Assembly (NCBI GenBank): GCA_964473105.1
Contig: CAYYNQ010000005.1
Coordinates: forward strand, 1 to 10,941
Origin: CAYYNQ01 sp964473105
GTDB lineage: Bacteria > Sumerlaeota > Sumerlaeia > MVZB01
DNA length: 10,941 bases
Direction: 5' to 3'
Under the pieces are notes generated by a model that did no database searches, was not told where the DNA came from, and saw only the letters and a list, made by a program, of their open reading frames with translations. Position numbers and translations under genes: made by a program. This document shows, in pieces, positions 1-7,950 of this stretch (within the stretch, counting starts at the first letter, position 1; each line of letters opens with the position of its first letter).

Positions 1-2
1 CA

Positions 3-932
3 AAAGATCTATTCAATAGGCGTATTGATAAGGCCTATGACAGCCTGTCCAACATCCGACAGACCGCGCAGATGGCCGCCGAACGTAGCGCTCGCGCCAT
101 CGAGCAGTCCGGGGAATTATCCGGACAGGTCACAAAGCACCTGGATGACCTCAACTCCAGAATTGGGGGAAGTCTAGACAATCTCAATTACAGGATCAAT
201 GTAGAGGAAAAACGTCATCACCGTATCGCAAATGACTTGATGTTGCTCGGCAAGGCCATCGAAATTTGCAACACAAAACCCGATGCCATGTGGGTTTTTT
301 CCAATCGGCAGGAACGAATGGATGCGACACTTCCTTTCTTCGACAAAAACCGCCGCCATTTCCACATGGAGCGTTATCGGTTTGCATCCGAATATGTGTC
401 AGGACACATCATCGCCGATATTGCATGTGGGACCGGATACGGAACCAAACTTATGGTCCAAGAAGGGAAAGCAAAGAAGGCCGTCGGGGTCGACATCAGC
501 GCTGAAGCGATTCGCTATGCAAAGAAGGAACATGCCGACAGAAAGGCGGAATTCATCTGTGCGAATGGGTCATCAACAGGCCTGCGTGCCCGCCGGTTCG
601 ACATGATCGTCTCATTTGAAACACTTGAACACGTTGAGGACGACCAGAAACTGCTGGCGGAGTTCGCCCGGTTGCTGAAGCCCGAGGGGATCCTGATAAT
701 CTCCACACCCAATGCCTGGCCGCTCACGTCATCCCCGTATCATGTACGTGAATATGACAGGAAGTCCTTTAAGGCCGTCCTTGAAAGGAATTTTCGTATC
801 AAGACACTCTTCAACCAGAACTCGGGTACCGATTCGCCCTTGAATCACGGACAGGCAGCCGGTATCATCCCGACAACCCCAAAAAATCAGGGCCTTGCGG
901 AGTGTTATCTTGCCCTTTGTGAAAAAAAGTGA
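3..932 (+). CDS. Class I SAM-dependent methyltransferase with helical N-terminal region (5' partial)
   Basis: Probably transfers a methyl group from S-adenosylmethionine to a sugar or other glycan precursor in the cytoplasm; the substrate is not readable. The reading frame is open to the left edge (codons from position 3, no stop), so the first ATG at 72 is probably internal and the gene starts off-window. Numbered from that ATG, residues 1-65 plus the 23 codons before it are polar, helix-favouring and coiled-coil-like, with no Pro. The methyltransferase domain covers about 90-245: motif I DIACGTGYGT (about 116-125), the post-I strand VGVDIS, motif II FDMIVSFETLEHV (about 176-188) and motif III LLKPEGILIISTPN (about 201-214), followed by HVREYDRKSF, common in Methyltransf_11/23 proteins. 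It overlaps the next gene. The family call is secure; the role in polysaccharide synthesis is inferred from the neighbours. Confidence 0.88.
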   Translation, partial: KDLFNRRIDKAYDSLSNIRQTAQMAAERSARAIEQSGELSGQVTKHLDDLNSRIGGSLDNLNYRINVEEKRHHRIANDLMLLGKAIEICNTKPDAMWVFSNRQERMDATLPFFDKNRRHFHMERYRFASEYVSGHIIADIACGTGYGTKLMVQEGKAKKAVGVDISAEAIRYAKKEHADRKAEFICANGSSTGLRARRFDMIVSFETLEHVEDDQKLLAEFARLLKPEGILIISTPNAWPLTSSPYHVREYDRKSFKAVLERNFRIKTLFNQNSGTDSPLNHGQAAGIIPTTPKNQGLAECYLALCEKK

Positions 933-2472
933 GGGTTCTGCCCGCCCCCCCGGTGTCAGGGAATGGTCCAGAATCGACCGACAGGCCTGGGAAGCCATTC
1001 GCTGCTGGCCTGCTCATGTGGATTTTGACCCGATTGCACAAGGGCTCGACTTTGGTGATCTGACCTGCTGGTTTCTATGGGAAAAGGTAGGGCGGGCGGT
1101 CCGTCATGATATTGATCCGGACACCTTCGCCCGTGAGGAAGAAATGCTCCGCTGGCCCCGAGGATCCTGCAGAGTCCAGTCTGGCGCATGTCAAAAACAC
1201 CTGTGGAACCGTTTTGCCGGCCGCCTGAAGAACCGGTTCTACCGTCACGGAAAACCCTCCTGCCAGACTCCTTCCGTTCCCGGATACCGAAATGCAAAAC
1301 ACAACCAGCCTATCCTCTTCCTCCCCGTTCCGACAGCACGCCTGTTGAAAACAGCCCGGTCGGCCCTTGAGGAGAATTACTTCAGTATCGTTGCGCTGGA
1401 GGGGGATTATGAAATTCCCGGGATCACCCGCATTCCCTATCCCAAAAATCTGCCCGAACCCGACCGGGTTTTTGGCGATCGGCTTCACCATGCCATCCTT
1501 AAGGGCCTAGGAAACCAAGGCATCGCCCTGCTCAGACCTGACAGTGAACAACTCCATGAACAAATCGGAAAACAACTCATCCAGCTGACAGCCGCTCAGG
1601 CATATTTTGATCAGGTCAAACCCGACATCCTGCTGCTGCACGCCGACAACCACCCAACCCACCAGCACTACGCGCTAATCGCACAAAAACTTGGGCTGCC
1701 GTCAATCATGCTGCAGCATGGACTGGACTGTGAACGTTACTATCTTGACGATGCCTATGCATCGGCCATCGCCGTATGGGGCCATGACCGAAGAGAAAGA
1801 TACCAACGTGATTCTCAACACCAACCGGATCACCTTGAGATTACGGGCAATCCCGAGTACGATCACCTACAGCTTCCCGAAACCCTAAACCGGCCAGGTG
1901 ATGACTGGTTGTGGGCGACCCGTCCGCACTCATCGGGGAAATGTTACAGCCCATCCCGCTCACCACTGGAAGGTCTTGAGATCCTTCGATCAATCGGAAG
2001 GATCCTGCAGAAAACACCGGGACGGAATTTAATCATCAAGCCCCATCCCTATGACGATGTTGGCCTCTACCGTGATTATATCCGGCAGACATCCGCCCAT
2101 GACAGGATTAGCATTGTCGAGGACGCTTCCTGCTGGAGCCTCTTCAGGCAGGCAGGTATCGTCCTCAGCGAGGATTCGACGGTCGGCATGGAGGCCATGT
2201 TCATGGGCATCCCGGTTATCCACGTTCATTTTGCTCCGACACCCCCGACGATGCGTTTCACCGAATACGGTGCCGCCTTTGCGGCTTTCAGCCCGGCCAG
2301 CCTTGAGGATGCCCTGAAAGAGGCTGAATCCGTATCCGTGTCCGATCAGGCAGAACTGATCCAATGCCAACGAAATTGCCTGATCGAGTATGCCGGACCC
2401 TGTGATGGACATGCGGCGCATCGTGTTCATGATTTCATGGTCCGTTGCTCGGAAGGAAATCCCAATGGTTGA
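910..2472 (+). CDS. GT-B-fold glycosyl/glycerophosphotransferase-like protein of capsule polysaccharide type
   Basis: A predicted cytoplasmic transferase resembling capsule polysaccharide/CDP-glycerol glycerophosphotransferase-type GT-B proteins; donor and acceptor unknown. Numbered from the TTG at 895, visible motifs are ILFLPVPTARL (about 140-150, start of a Rossmann half), KPDILLLHADNHPTHQ, GLPSIMLQHGLD (the QHG motif of this group, about 274-276), AVWGHDRRERY, TGNPEYD, IIKPHPYDD (KPHP about 382-385) and SEDSTVGMEAMFMGIPVI (about 425-442), the last two typical of the nucleotide-binding half. The first 130 residues match nothing I recognise. There is no ATG start. TTG at 910 is chosen because GGAG at 899-902 lies 7 bases upstream; TTG 895 and GTG 919 are alternatives. 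It overlaps the previous gene's end and its own end overlaps the next start, so translational coupling is likely. The exact enzyme class is uncertain. Confidence 0.8.
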   Translation: MPFVKKSEGSARPPGVREWSRIDRQAWEAIRCWPAHVDFDPIAQGLDFGDLTCWFLWEKVGRAVRHDIDPDTFAREEEMLRWPRGSCRVQSGACQKHLWNRFAGRLKNRFYRHGKPSCQTPSVPGYRNAKHNQPILFLPVPTARLLKTARSALEENYFSIVALEGDYEIPGITRIPYPKNLPEPDRVFGDRLHHAILKGLGNQGIALLRPDSEQLHEQIGKQLIQLTAAQAYFDQVKPDILLLHADNHPTHQHYALIAQKLGLPSIMLQHGLDCERYYLDDAYASAIAVWGHDRRERYQRDSQHQPDHLEITGNPEYDHLQLPETLNRPGDDWLWATRPHSSGKCYSPSRSPLEGLEILRSIGRILQKTPGRNLIIKPHPYDDVGLYRDYIRQTSAHDRISIVEDASCWSLFRQAGIVLSEDSTVGMEAMFMGIPVIHVHFAPTPPTMRFTEYGAAFAAFSPASLEDALKEAESVSVSDQAELIQCQRNCLIEYAGPCDGHAAHRVHDFMVRCSEGNPNG

Positions 2473-3772
2473 ACGTATCCGCCGCATCCTTGTTGTCTCG
2501 CACACTCCTACACATCCCCCGACCGCCGGAAATTCCGCACGTATCCTGGCCATGATGGATCACCTCAGGAACCGCGGCCATGAAATCCATTTTGTTCATT
2601 TGGCGCGACAACCCGGCGACAATAATGCCATGCGCGAATACTGGGGGAATCGTTTTCACTCGATCCCCTTTCGCTGGCCCCCCCGGGGACAGGGTCGGCC
2701 GCAGGATCGACACGGTTTCCCATACTGGACCTGGCGATTCATCAAGGCCCGCCTGAAAGGCCAGCCATGCCCCATCGCCGACTATAACTCCGAGATCTGT
2801 CTGCAAAACCATGTCTATACATGGAAGAAATACGCCCGTGCCCTGCTCGATCTCAACAAAACTTCAAAGTACAACTATCTGCTTGACGAATGGTACCGAG
2901 ATGATCTCGATACCTGCATCAGCCAACTGAAGGACAACAATGACTTCGATGTCGTCCTCGCCCAGTATATTTTCTGTTCCCGATCGTTGCTGCACTTCGA
3001 TGACCGGGTTCTCAAACTGATCGACACGCACGATGTCTTTTCCAACCGCTATAGGCAATACCTTGAGAATGATGAACAACCTGTTTTCTTCTCCTGCTCA
3101 CCCGCGGACGAGGCACGTGCACTGAACCGTGCCGATGCCTCCTTCGCGATCCAGAAAGGAGAGCAAAAATACCTGCGAACCCTGACACAAAAAAGGATCA
3201 TCCATGTCGGCCATATTGTTCCACTGCATCCGCCAACCCGGGTATGCCGGGGTCACCGAATCCTGTTTGTCGGGTCAGACAACTCCGTAAACGTGCATGG
3301 TGCGCGTACATTTCTCGATGAGGCATTTGGGGATATCCGGTCCGAATGCCCGAAAGCTGAACTCGTGCTGGTAGGGAGCGTCTGCAGCCATATTCCCGAT
3401 GCACCGGGCTTGATCAAGCGGGGTGCCGTGCCCATGCTGGACACCGCTTATGAAGAGGCGGATGTTGTCATCAACCCCCGCCGATTCGGCACCGGCCTCT
3501 CCATCAAGTCTATTGAAGCAATGAGCTGGGGCAAACCCCTGGTCAGCACCTCTGCGGGGGCAACAGGATTGGAGGATGGGGCCGGATCCGGCTTTGTCCT
3601 CGCCGACAGGCAGACGGACTTCAAAGAGGCTATTGTTCGGTTATTGAGTGATCCCGAATATTATCGTAAGATGTCGGACGGTGCCTATGATTACGCCTCC
3701 GACTACAACAGCATGATCACCGATGAATTGAGGCTCCTGCTGAATGGGGAAGGTGCTGAAGTCACGTCATGA
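2465..3772 (+). CDS. GT4-like (GT-B) glycosyltransferase
   Basis: Predicted retaining glycosyltransferase acting in the cytoplasm on a growing glycan; sugar and linkage unknown. The frame is open from an ATG at 2390, but the start at 2465 is preferred: it gives MVERIRRILVVSHTPTHPP, the usual first strand and loop of a GT-B protein, and GGAAGG at 2451-2456 is 8 bases upstream. The N-terminal acceptor domain covers about 1-240 (LMMDHLRNRGHEIHFVHL-like helix and strand; LIDTHDVFSNRY). The C-terminal domain begins near RILFVGSDNSVNVHGA (about 265-280) and has AELVLVGS, then EEADVVINPRRFGTGLSIKSIEA and MSWGKPLVST (about 330-362), the Glyco_trans_1/1_4 donor-site signature in its GTGLxxKxxEA form. 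The 435-residue length suits the family. It overlaps the previous gene by 8 bases and the next by 4 (ATGA). Confidence 0.87.
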   Translation: MVERIRRILVVSHTPTHPPTAGNSARILAMMDHLRNRGHEIHFVHLARQPGDNNAMREYWGNRFHSIPFRWPPRGQGRPQDRHGFPYWTWRFIKARLKGQPCPIADYNSEICLQNHVYTWKKYARALLDLNKTSKYNYLLDEWYRDDLDTCISQLKDNNDFDVVLAQYIFCSRSLLHFDDRVLKLIDTHDVFSNRYRQYLENDEQPVFFSCSPADEARALNRADASFAIQKGEQKYLRTLTQKRIIHVGHIVPLHPPTRVCRGHRILFVGSDNSVNVHGARTFLDEAFGDIRSECPKAELVLVGSVCSHIPDAPGLIKRGAVPMLDTAYEEADVVINPRRFGTGLSIKSIEAMSWGKPLVSTSAGATGLEDGAGSGFVLADRQTDFKEAIVRLLSDPEYYRKMSDGAYDYASDYNSMITDELRLLLNGEGAEVTS

Positions 3773-4764
3773 ATTCCGCGCACCCGATAATCTCCATCGT
3801 CATCCCGCTGTTTTGTGAGGCGGATCATGTCAGAAACAGTCTTTCTGAAATCTCAGTACATGTCTCATCATTGAATCTCAGTCACGAATACCTGCTGGTT
3901 GATGACGGATCAACCGACCGGACGTGGGATGAGATCCGGTTGCTCGCACGCGAGTTTCCTGAAACAAGCGGCCTGCGCCTCAGCCGAAACTTCGGCAAGG
4001 AGGCAGCCATTAGCGCCGGAATTCGCCACTCAAGAGGCGACGCTGTGATTGTCATGGACAGCGACCTCCAACACCCGCCCGACTTGATCCCGGAACTCAT
4101 CAGGATTTGGAACCGGGGAGAGTTTGACGTGGTCGATGGAATCAAGTCCAGTCGCGGCAAAGAATCCATTTCCTACAAATTATCCGCGGGCCTTTTTAAC
4201 CGGTTGATGTGTACACTTTCCGGTTTCAATTTGGAGGGTGCAAGTGACTTCAAATTGCTCGACCGCAAGGTCGTTGATGCCTGGCTCAGCATGGGTGAAT
4301 CAAGCACCTTCTACCGTGGTATGACTGAATGGGTGGGATTCAAACACTACAGACTGCCTTTTGATGTTCGTGAAAGAAACATCGGAACCTCCACGTGGTC
4401 GTTTTTCCGGTTGATCAGGCTTGCAATTAATGCGCTCACTTCGTTTACGTCGCTTCCGCTGCACCTTGTCACGCTAATGGGATTTCTATTCATGTTTCTC
4501 GCGGGTTTTCTGGGATGCCTGACACTTGTCCAGTGGATCCGAGGTACCGCGGTGGCTGGATTTTCAACGGTCATTCTGCTCCAGTTGATCATCGGCGGGA
4601 TCATCATGCTCTCACTGGGGATTGCCGGCCAGTATATTGCCCAGATCTATTACGAGGTCAAGCAACGTCCCCGCTACTTGATACAGGATACATGCAATGT
4701 CGGTAACCGGACAATCGTCTCCAGCCCTAGGATCCCGCCGGAGGCCGCCCATGGCGAAGGGTGA
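3769..4764 (+). CDS. GtrB/DPM1-like polyprenyl-phosphate glycosyltransferase (GT2, two TM helices)
   Basis: Predicted to transfer a sugar from a nucleotide donor to polyprenyl (undecaprenyl) phosphate on the inner membrane face, giving a lipid-linked donor for an extracytoplasmic GT-C enzyme. The GT-A domain is complete: ISIVIPLFCEADHV (8-21), YLLVDDGSTDRTW (41-53), LSRNFGKEAAISAGI (71-85, the conserved R-N-F-G-K-E), IVMDSDLQHPPDLIP (94-108, DxD-type metal site), SDFKLLDRKVVD (159-170) and RGMTEWVGF. Two hydrophobic segments follow, about 231-254 and 266-287, then GQYIAQIYYEVKQRPRYLI, typical of GtrB/ArnC/YfdH-type proteins. At 331 residues it has the usual length. Its ATG overlaps the previous stop as ATGA. 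The likely partner is the multi-spanning protein at 5646. No GtrA-type flippase is visible. The class is secure; the sugar is unknown. Confidence 0.92.
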   Translation: MNSAHPIISIVIPLFCEADHVRNSLSEISVHVSSLNLSHEYLLVDDGSTDRTWDEIRLLAREFPETSGLRLSRNFGKEAAISAGIRHSRGDAVIVMDSDLQHPPDLIPELIRIWNRGEFDVVDGIKSSRGKESISYKLSAGLFNRLMCTLSGFNLEGASDFKLLDRKVVDAWLSMGESSTFYRGMTEWVGFKHYRLPFDVRERNIGTSTWSFFRLIRLAINALTSFTSLPLHLVTLMGFLFMFLAGFLGCLTLVQWIRGTAVAGFSTVILLQLIIGGIIMLSLGIAGQYIAQIYYEVKQRPRYLIQDTCNVGNRTIVSSPRIPPEAAHGEG

Positions 4765-4860
4765 ACACCAATATCAAATCGCCCATGGAAATGATTTCCG
4801 GAGCAGGAACCAACCCGAAAATCCCGGCCTAGGTGAACCATTTGGGACGATATATCTGTC
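4765..4860 (+). other. Longest gap inside the plus-strand operon (96 bases, no gene)
   Basis: All other junctions in this block overlap by a few bases, so this gap stands out. It contains no convincing open frame (only a 23-codon GTG-initiated stretch without a suitably spaced ribosome site), no clear stem-loop and no good promoter pair. The start at 4861 has only a weak GGGA at 4844-4847, 13 bases upstream. Its position before the broken methyltransferase may mean that gene was a later insertion or is weakly translated; this is inference. Confidence 0.4.
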
Positions 4861-5649
4861 ATGAATACAATCGACTATGACCAATTCTGGCGTAATGACC
4901 TGAGCACATACAAGAATCACCCAACCAGCCGTCACCGACGCCGATATGTCCGCAAATTAGTCGGAGGCTTGACTCTTCGGCCTGATGCGTTTGTCTTCGA
5001 TTACGGGTGTGGTACGGGGTTGGCCCTTTCCGAACTTCAGGGGATTTTTTCACTCCGGGACAGCCAGTTAGGCGGGCTCGATCTATCGGAGGAGGCCATC
5101 GCGCAGGTCAATAGGAAATTTGAATCACCCCATTTATATGCCGGGTCCGGTCCCTGACTAAACAGATAGATCGATCTCGCCGTGTGCACTGAGGTCATCG
5201 AGCATACCGCAGAATACAGGAATATTTTACAGTGGCTCTATGACCATATCAGGTCGGGAGGAACCTTAATCCTCACAACCCCCCATGTGCCCATGGACCC
5301 CCCCGACGAATACTACGGCCATATCCAGCATTTCGAACTGAAGGATCTGGTAAGTGATATGGAAAATATTGGCTTTAAAGTCGACGTTGCGCGCAGGTGG
5401 GGATACCCTTTTTTCACGATGCAGAAATATATCACGAGAAAACATTTTGACAGAATCCGGAATCAATACATGCTCGGCAGCCTGACATTCAGAAAAAAGA
5501 TTATCTTCGGACTCAGTTATCTGGTTTACTATACCCACGATCTGATCAACCACGGACCGCAGATTTTCATCCGCGCCCACCGGAGAATGGAGGACGATGT
5601 ACCGCTGAATTCCCATAATGGTGGCCGCGTAGACACGGAATCAAAATGA
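4861..5649 (+). pseudogene. SAM-dependent methyltransferase interrupted by two in-frame stops (likely double frameshift)
   Basis: A methyltransferase of about 262 residues whose two halves lie in the same frame but are separated by TGA (5155-5157) and TAG (5167-5169). The first part (4861-5157, 98 residues) has motif I FDYGCGTGLAL (about 46-56) and GGLDLSEEAI (post-I acidic strand). The second (about 5170-5649) has DLAVCTEVIEHT (motif II), SGGTLILTTP (motif III) and a C-terminal half including HIQHFELKDL, usual in Methyltransf_23 proteins. Between them, another frame (5154-5174) reads LTKQIDR, which would join the halves naturally (…GSG/LTKQIDR/DLAVCTEV…). This implies one indel near 5143-5155 and an opposite one near 5168-5176. 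The GTG at 5182 has no ribosome-binding site, so independent translation of the second half is unlikely. The next gene overlaps its end by ATGA. Recent inactivation or a sequence error fits; as read, no full-length enzyme is made. Confidence 0.82.
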
Positions 5650-7931
5650 TCGACCTCCGAACCGGCAGCCGCAGTCGGCTGCTCCTTACAACGATGGGTT
5701 ACCTCGCGGCTGGGATCATCCCCGTTCTGGCGATCTACTGCAGACTCAAGCTCACCGGGAGTGGGTTGGTCTATCCCCTGAGTTACTACTCGGATGCCTT
5801 GCTCCAAGGCCTTCAAATCAGGCCTGTGATTGACGGTGAACCCTGGGGCCACATTAGTCGGCTTGCCGCCCCCTTTCATCACAACATTTACCTTTTTCCG
5901 GTTGGTTCCCGGCTGGACTATTGGATTGCCTGCATAGGCGTCAAAATGACGGGCCATATTGGCATCGCCCTGAACTGCAGTTTTCTCATCAAGGTTGCCC
6001 TTGCCGCGATGATCGCAGTATGGAGCCTTCGCCGCCTCGGGGTCTTTCCTCCCGCAGCATGGGTTGCCGGCATTCTCTTCAGTCTGCTGCCCTACAGTCT
6101 TGAACGCCACATGCATCATTACAACCTGTCGATCCACCTCGTCCCGGTCATGGTCCTGCTGGCCATCCGGATACTTCAGGGCGAACTTGGGGGGATGAGT
6201 CGAACCGTGAAGATCTTCTGCTTTGTCATGTGCCTGGCTGTCGGCTACAACGGCCCGTACACAGCCTTTTTCTCATGTTATGTGTTTTCCGTGGCCTTCA
6301 CACTGAATTTACTCTCGGGACGCTGGAGAAATGCTCTCCCGGCAGCACTCGCCATATTTCTCATCATGATCGCCGGTATTATCCAGTTTCTACCCACCCG
6401 ATCCGCATTGGAGGATTCACCCGGCGCTCGTGACCGATTCAGCGAAACGCGTGGATATAACACCGTCAATACCTGGGGATTGCACCTGCGTCACCTTGTC
6501 CTCCCTGTCAAGGAACATCCCTTACCTGCCATTCGGAACATTATGGGAACCGTGGAAAAAATCTACCCCCACCAATGGACACTAAGAACGGCGGCCTTGG
6601 GGATATTCGGTATCATCGGGTTTGTTTATCTACTGCTGGTCCTCATGACAACAGGCATCCGAAATCCAACCGACCTGGACAGAATTCTTCTTCCAGCCGC
6701 GGTGATAAACCTGGCAAGTATCTTGCTCGGAGTGGTCGGCGGGTTCTCGAACCTGTTTGCGGTCTTTGTATCGGACGCAATCCGCAGTTACACGCGTATC
6801 AGCACGTTTATCGGGTTTGTCTCCATTTTCTGTACCGCTCTCCTGCTTGGCAGGCTGTGCGAACGGCTCAGGACATCGGCTTCCTGGTCCAAAAAATTTG
6901 TCGTTATGCTGCTCCTCATGATCATTCTCATCCTAGGAATCTTCGACCAAATCTATGCCCTGCCATCGGAAGTATACCGGAAAAATCAACGGATCCTCTG
7001 GGACCAAGTCAAGACATTTACCCAACGTGTCGAGGCAACACTCTCCACGGATGCCATGGTTTACCAGTTTCCCAACCAACACTATTACAAGACAAAACAT
7101 GCCAACGACAATTTTCCTCATCTGCGTGCATACCTCCAGTCCGATGACATCAAGTGGAGCTATACCCCGCTGAATCCCACAGACCAAGCCTACAAATGGC
7201 ACCGGGACCTGAATATGAACAAGGGCTGGAACCTTGTCCGATTGCTGCTGCTCGCCGGTTTCGATGGGGTCTGGATCGACACGGTCGGCTATGAGGACCG
7301 AGGTGTCGAAATGACTTCGCTGTTCACTCGACTTCCCCGTACAGAAGTGATGTATTCGAAGAATATGCGCTATGTTTTTGTCAACATGACCCAAATCCGC
7401 AAGGATCTCATTGAGAAATTAGGCCGGGATGAATACCACAAAATGCAGAAGTCCGTGCTAGTCAAGCCGTTTCTACCGGATACTTGGAAAAAGTCGTTTC
7501 AATTCGGAAAATCGATGGATCCCTCCTTAAAACTGATCGATGGTTGGGGATGGATCGGCGCGGACTCGGCATGGACGATCGTCAACGAGAAATTCGAGTC
7601 AATCTTCAGCGTCAATCTGCCGGATGGTGACAACCCGGTTACCATGCGGATCGAGGCCCAGGCCTTCCTGGACAAGAAGGCCTGCCCTTTTCAGGATGTC
7701 CATGTCTACTCCGGAGGCAAGAAACTGGATGAATGGCACATCGAGAAACCCGGCGTGTTGATCCATGAGACATATATCCCCAACGAAATGATTGGAGACG
7801 ATGGCTCCCTTACAATCAGGCTACACATCCCGACAGCCACGACCTACGAGGCCGCCGGAATCAGCCCCTCAAGAGAAAGAACGGCCCTTCGGGTCCTGCA
7901 GATCGATTTTCACTGCGGATTTGAAAAATGA
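5646..7931 (+). CDS. Large multi-spanning GT-C-like membrane glycosyltransferase/sugar-transfer protein
   Basis: A 761-residue integral membrane protein, predicted to take a polyprenyl-phosphate sugar and transfer it on the outer face of the inner membrane. Roughly ten hydrophobic segments are visible between residues 12 and 435 (for example about 12-32, 134-151, 162-178, 188-222, 231-250, 315-335, 347-372, 385-403, 417-434). A loop after the first helix carries SYYSDALLQG (Asp about 50), resembling the acidic first-loop motif of GT-C enzymes; LERHMHHYNLSIH (about 152-164) and IRSYTRISTFIG (about 379-390) also look like functional loops. Residues about 440-590 are soluble, with GFDGVWIDTVGYEDRG, and about 615-760 look like a beta-rich domain (DGWGWIGADSAW…), possibly like the DUF7024 domain of some sugar translocase/phosphoglycerol-transferase-type proteins. 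It overlaps the previous frame by ATGA and probably works with the GtrB-like gene at 3769. Membrane topology is clear; catalytic function is inferred. Confidence 0.75.
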   Translation: MIDLRTGSRSRLLLTTMGYLAAGIIPVLAIYCRLKLTGSGLVYPLSYYSDALLQGLQIRPVIDGEPWGHISRLAAPFHHNIYLFPVGSRLDYWIACIGVKMTGHIGIALNCSFLIKVALAAMIAVWSLRRLGVFPPAAWVAGILFSLLPYSLERHMHHYNLSIHLVPVMVLLAIRILQGELGGMSRTVKIFCFVMCLAVGYNGPYTAFFSCYVFSVAFTLNLLSGRWRNALPAALAIFLIMIAGIIQFLPTRSALEDSPGARDRFSETRGYNTVNTWGLHLRHLVLPVKEHPLPAIRNIMGTVEKIYPHQWTLRTAALGIFGIIGFVYLLLVLMTTGIRNPTDLDRILLPAAVINLASILLGVVGGFSNLFAVFVSDAIRSYTRISTFIGFVSIFCTALLLGRLCERLRTSASWSKKFVVMLLLMIILILGIFDQIYALPSEVYRKNQRILWDQVKTFTQRVEATLSTDAMVYQFPNQHYYKTKHANDNFPHLRAYLQSDDIKWSYTPLNPTDQAYKWHRDLNMNKGWNLVRLLLLAGFDGVWIDTVGYEDRGVEMTSLFTRLPRTEVMYSKNMRYVFVNMTQIRKDLIEKLGRDEYHKMQKSVLVKPFLPDTWKKSFQFGKSMDPSLKLIDGWGWIGADSAWTIVNEKFESIFSVNLPDGDNPVTMRIEAQAFLDKKACPFQDVHVYSGGKKLDEWHIEKPGVLIHETYIPNEMIGDDGSLTIRLHIPTATTYEAAGISPSRERTALRVLQIDFHCGFEK

Positions 7932-7950
7932 TTTCTTCTGGCAGGGGTGA

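Noticed and set aside
2390..2464. Upstream ATG (2390) as start of the GT4-like gene, adding 25 residues
   Set aside because: It lies deep inside the previous gene and has no ribosome site; ATG 2465 has GGAAGG 8 bases upstream and gives the normal family N-terminus.
4746..4788. Direct repeat CGCCCATGG at 4746-4754 and 4780-4788
   Set aside because: Nine bases, two copies, no associated element; chance is sufficient.
4761..4832. Tiny GTG-initiated frame overlapping the GtrB-like stop
   Set aside because: Only 23 codons, with no properly spaced ribosome site and no recognisable content.
5182..5649. Second half of the methyltransferase as an independent gene starting at GTG 5182
   Set aside because: It would begin inside motif II, lacks the SAM-binding motif I, and has no ribosome site.
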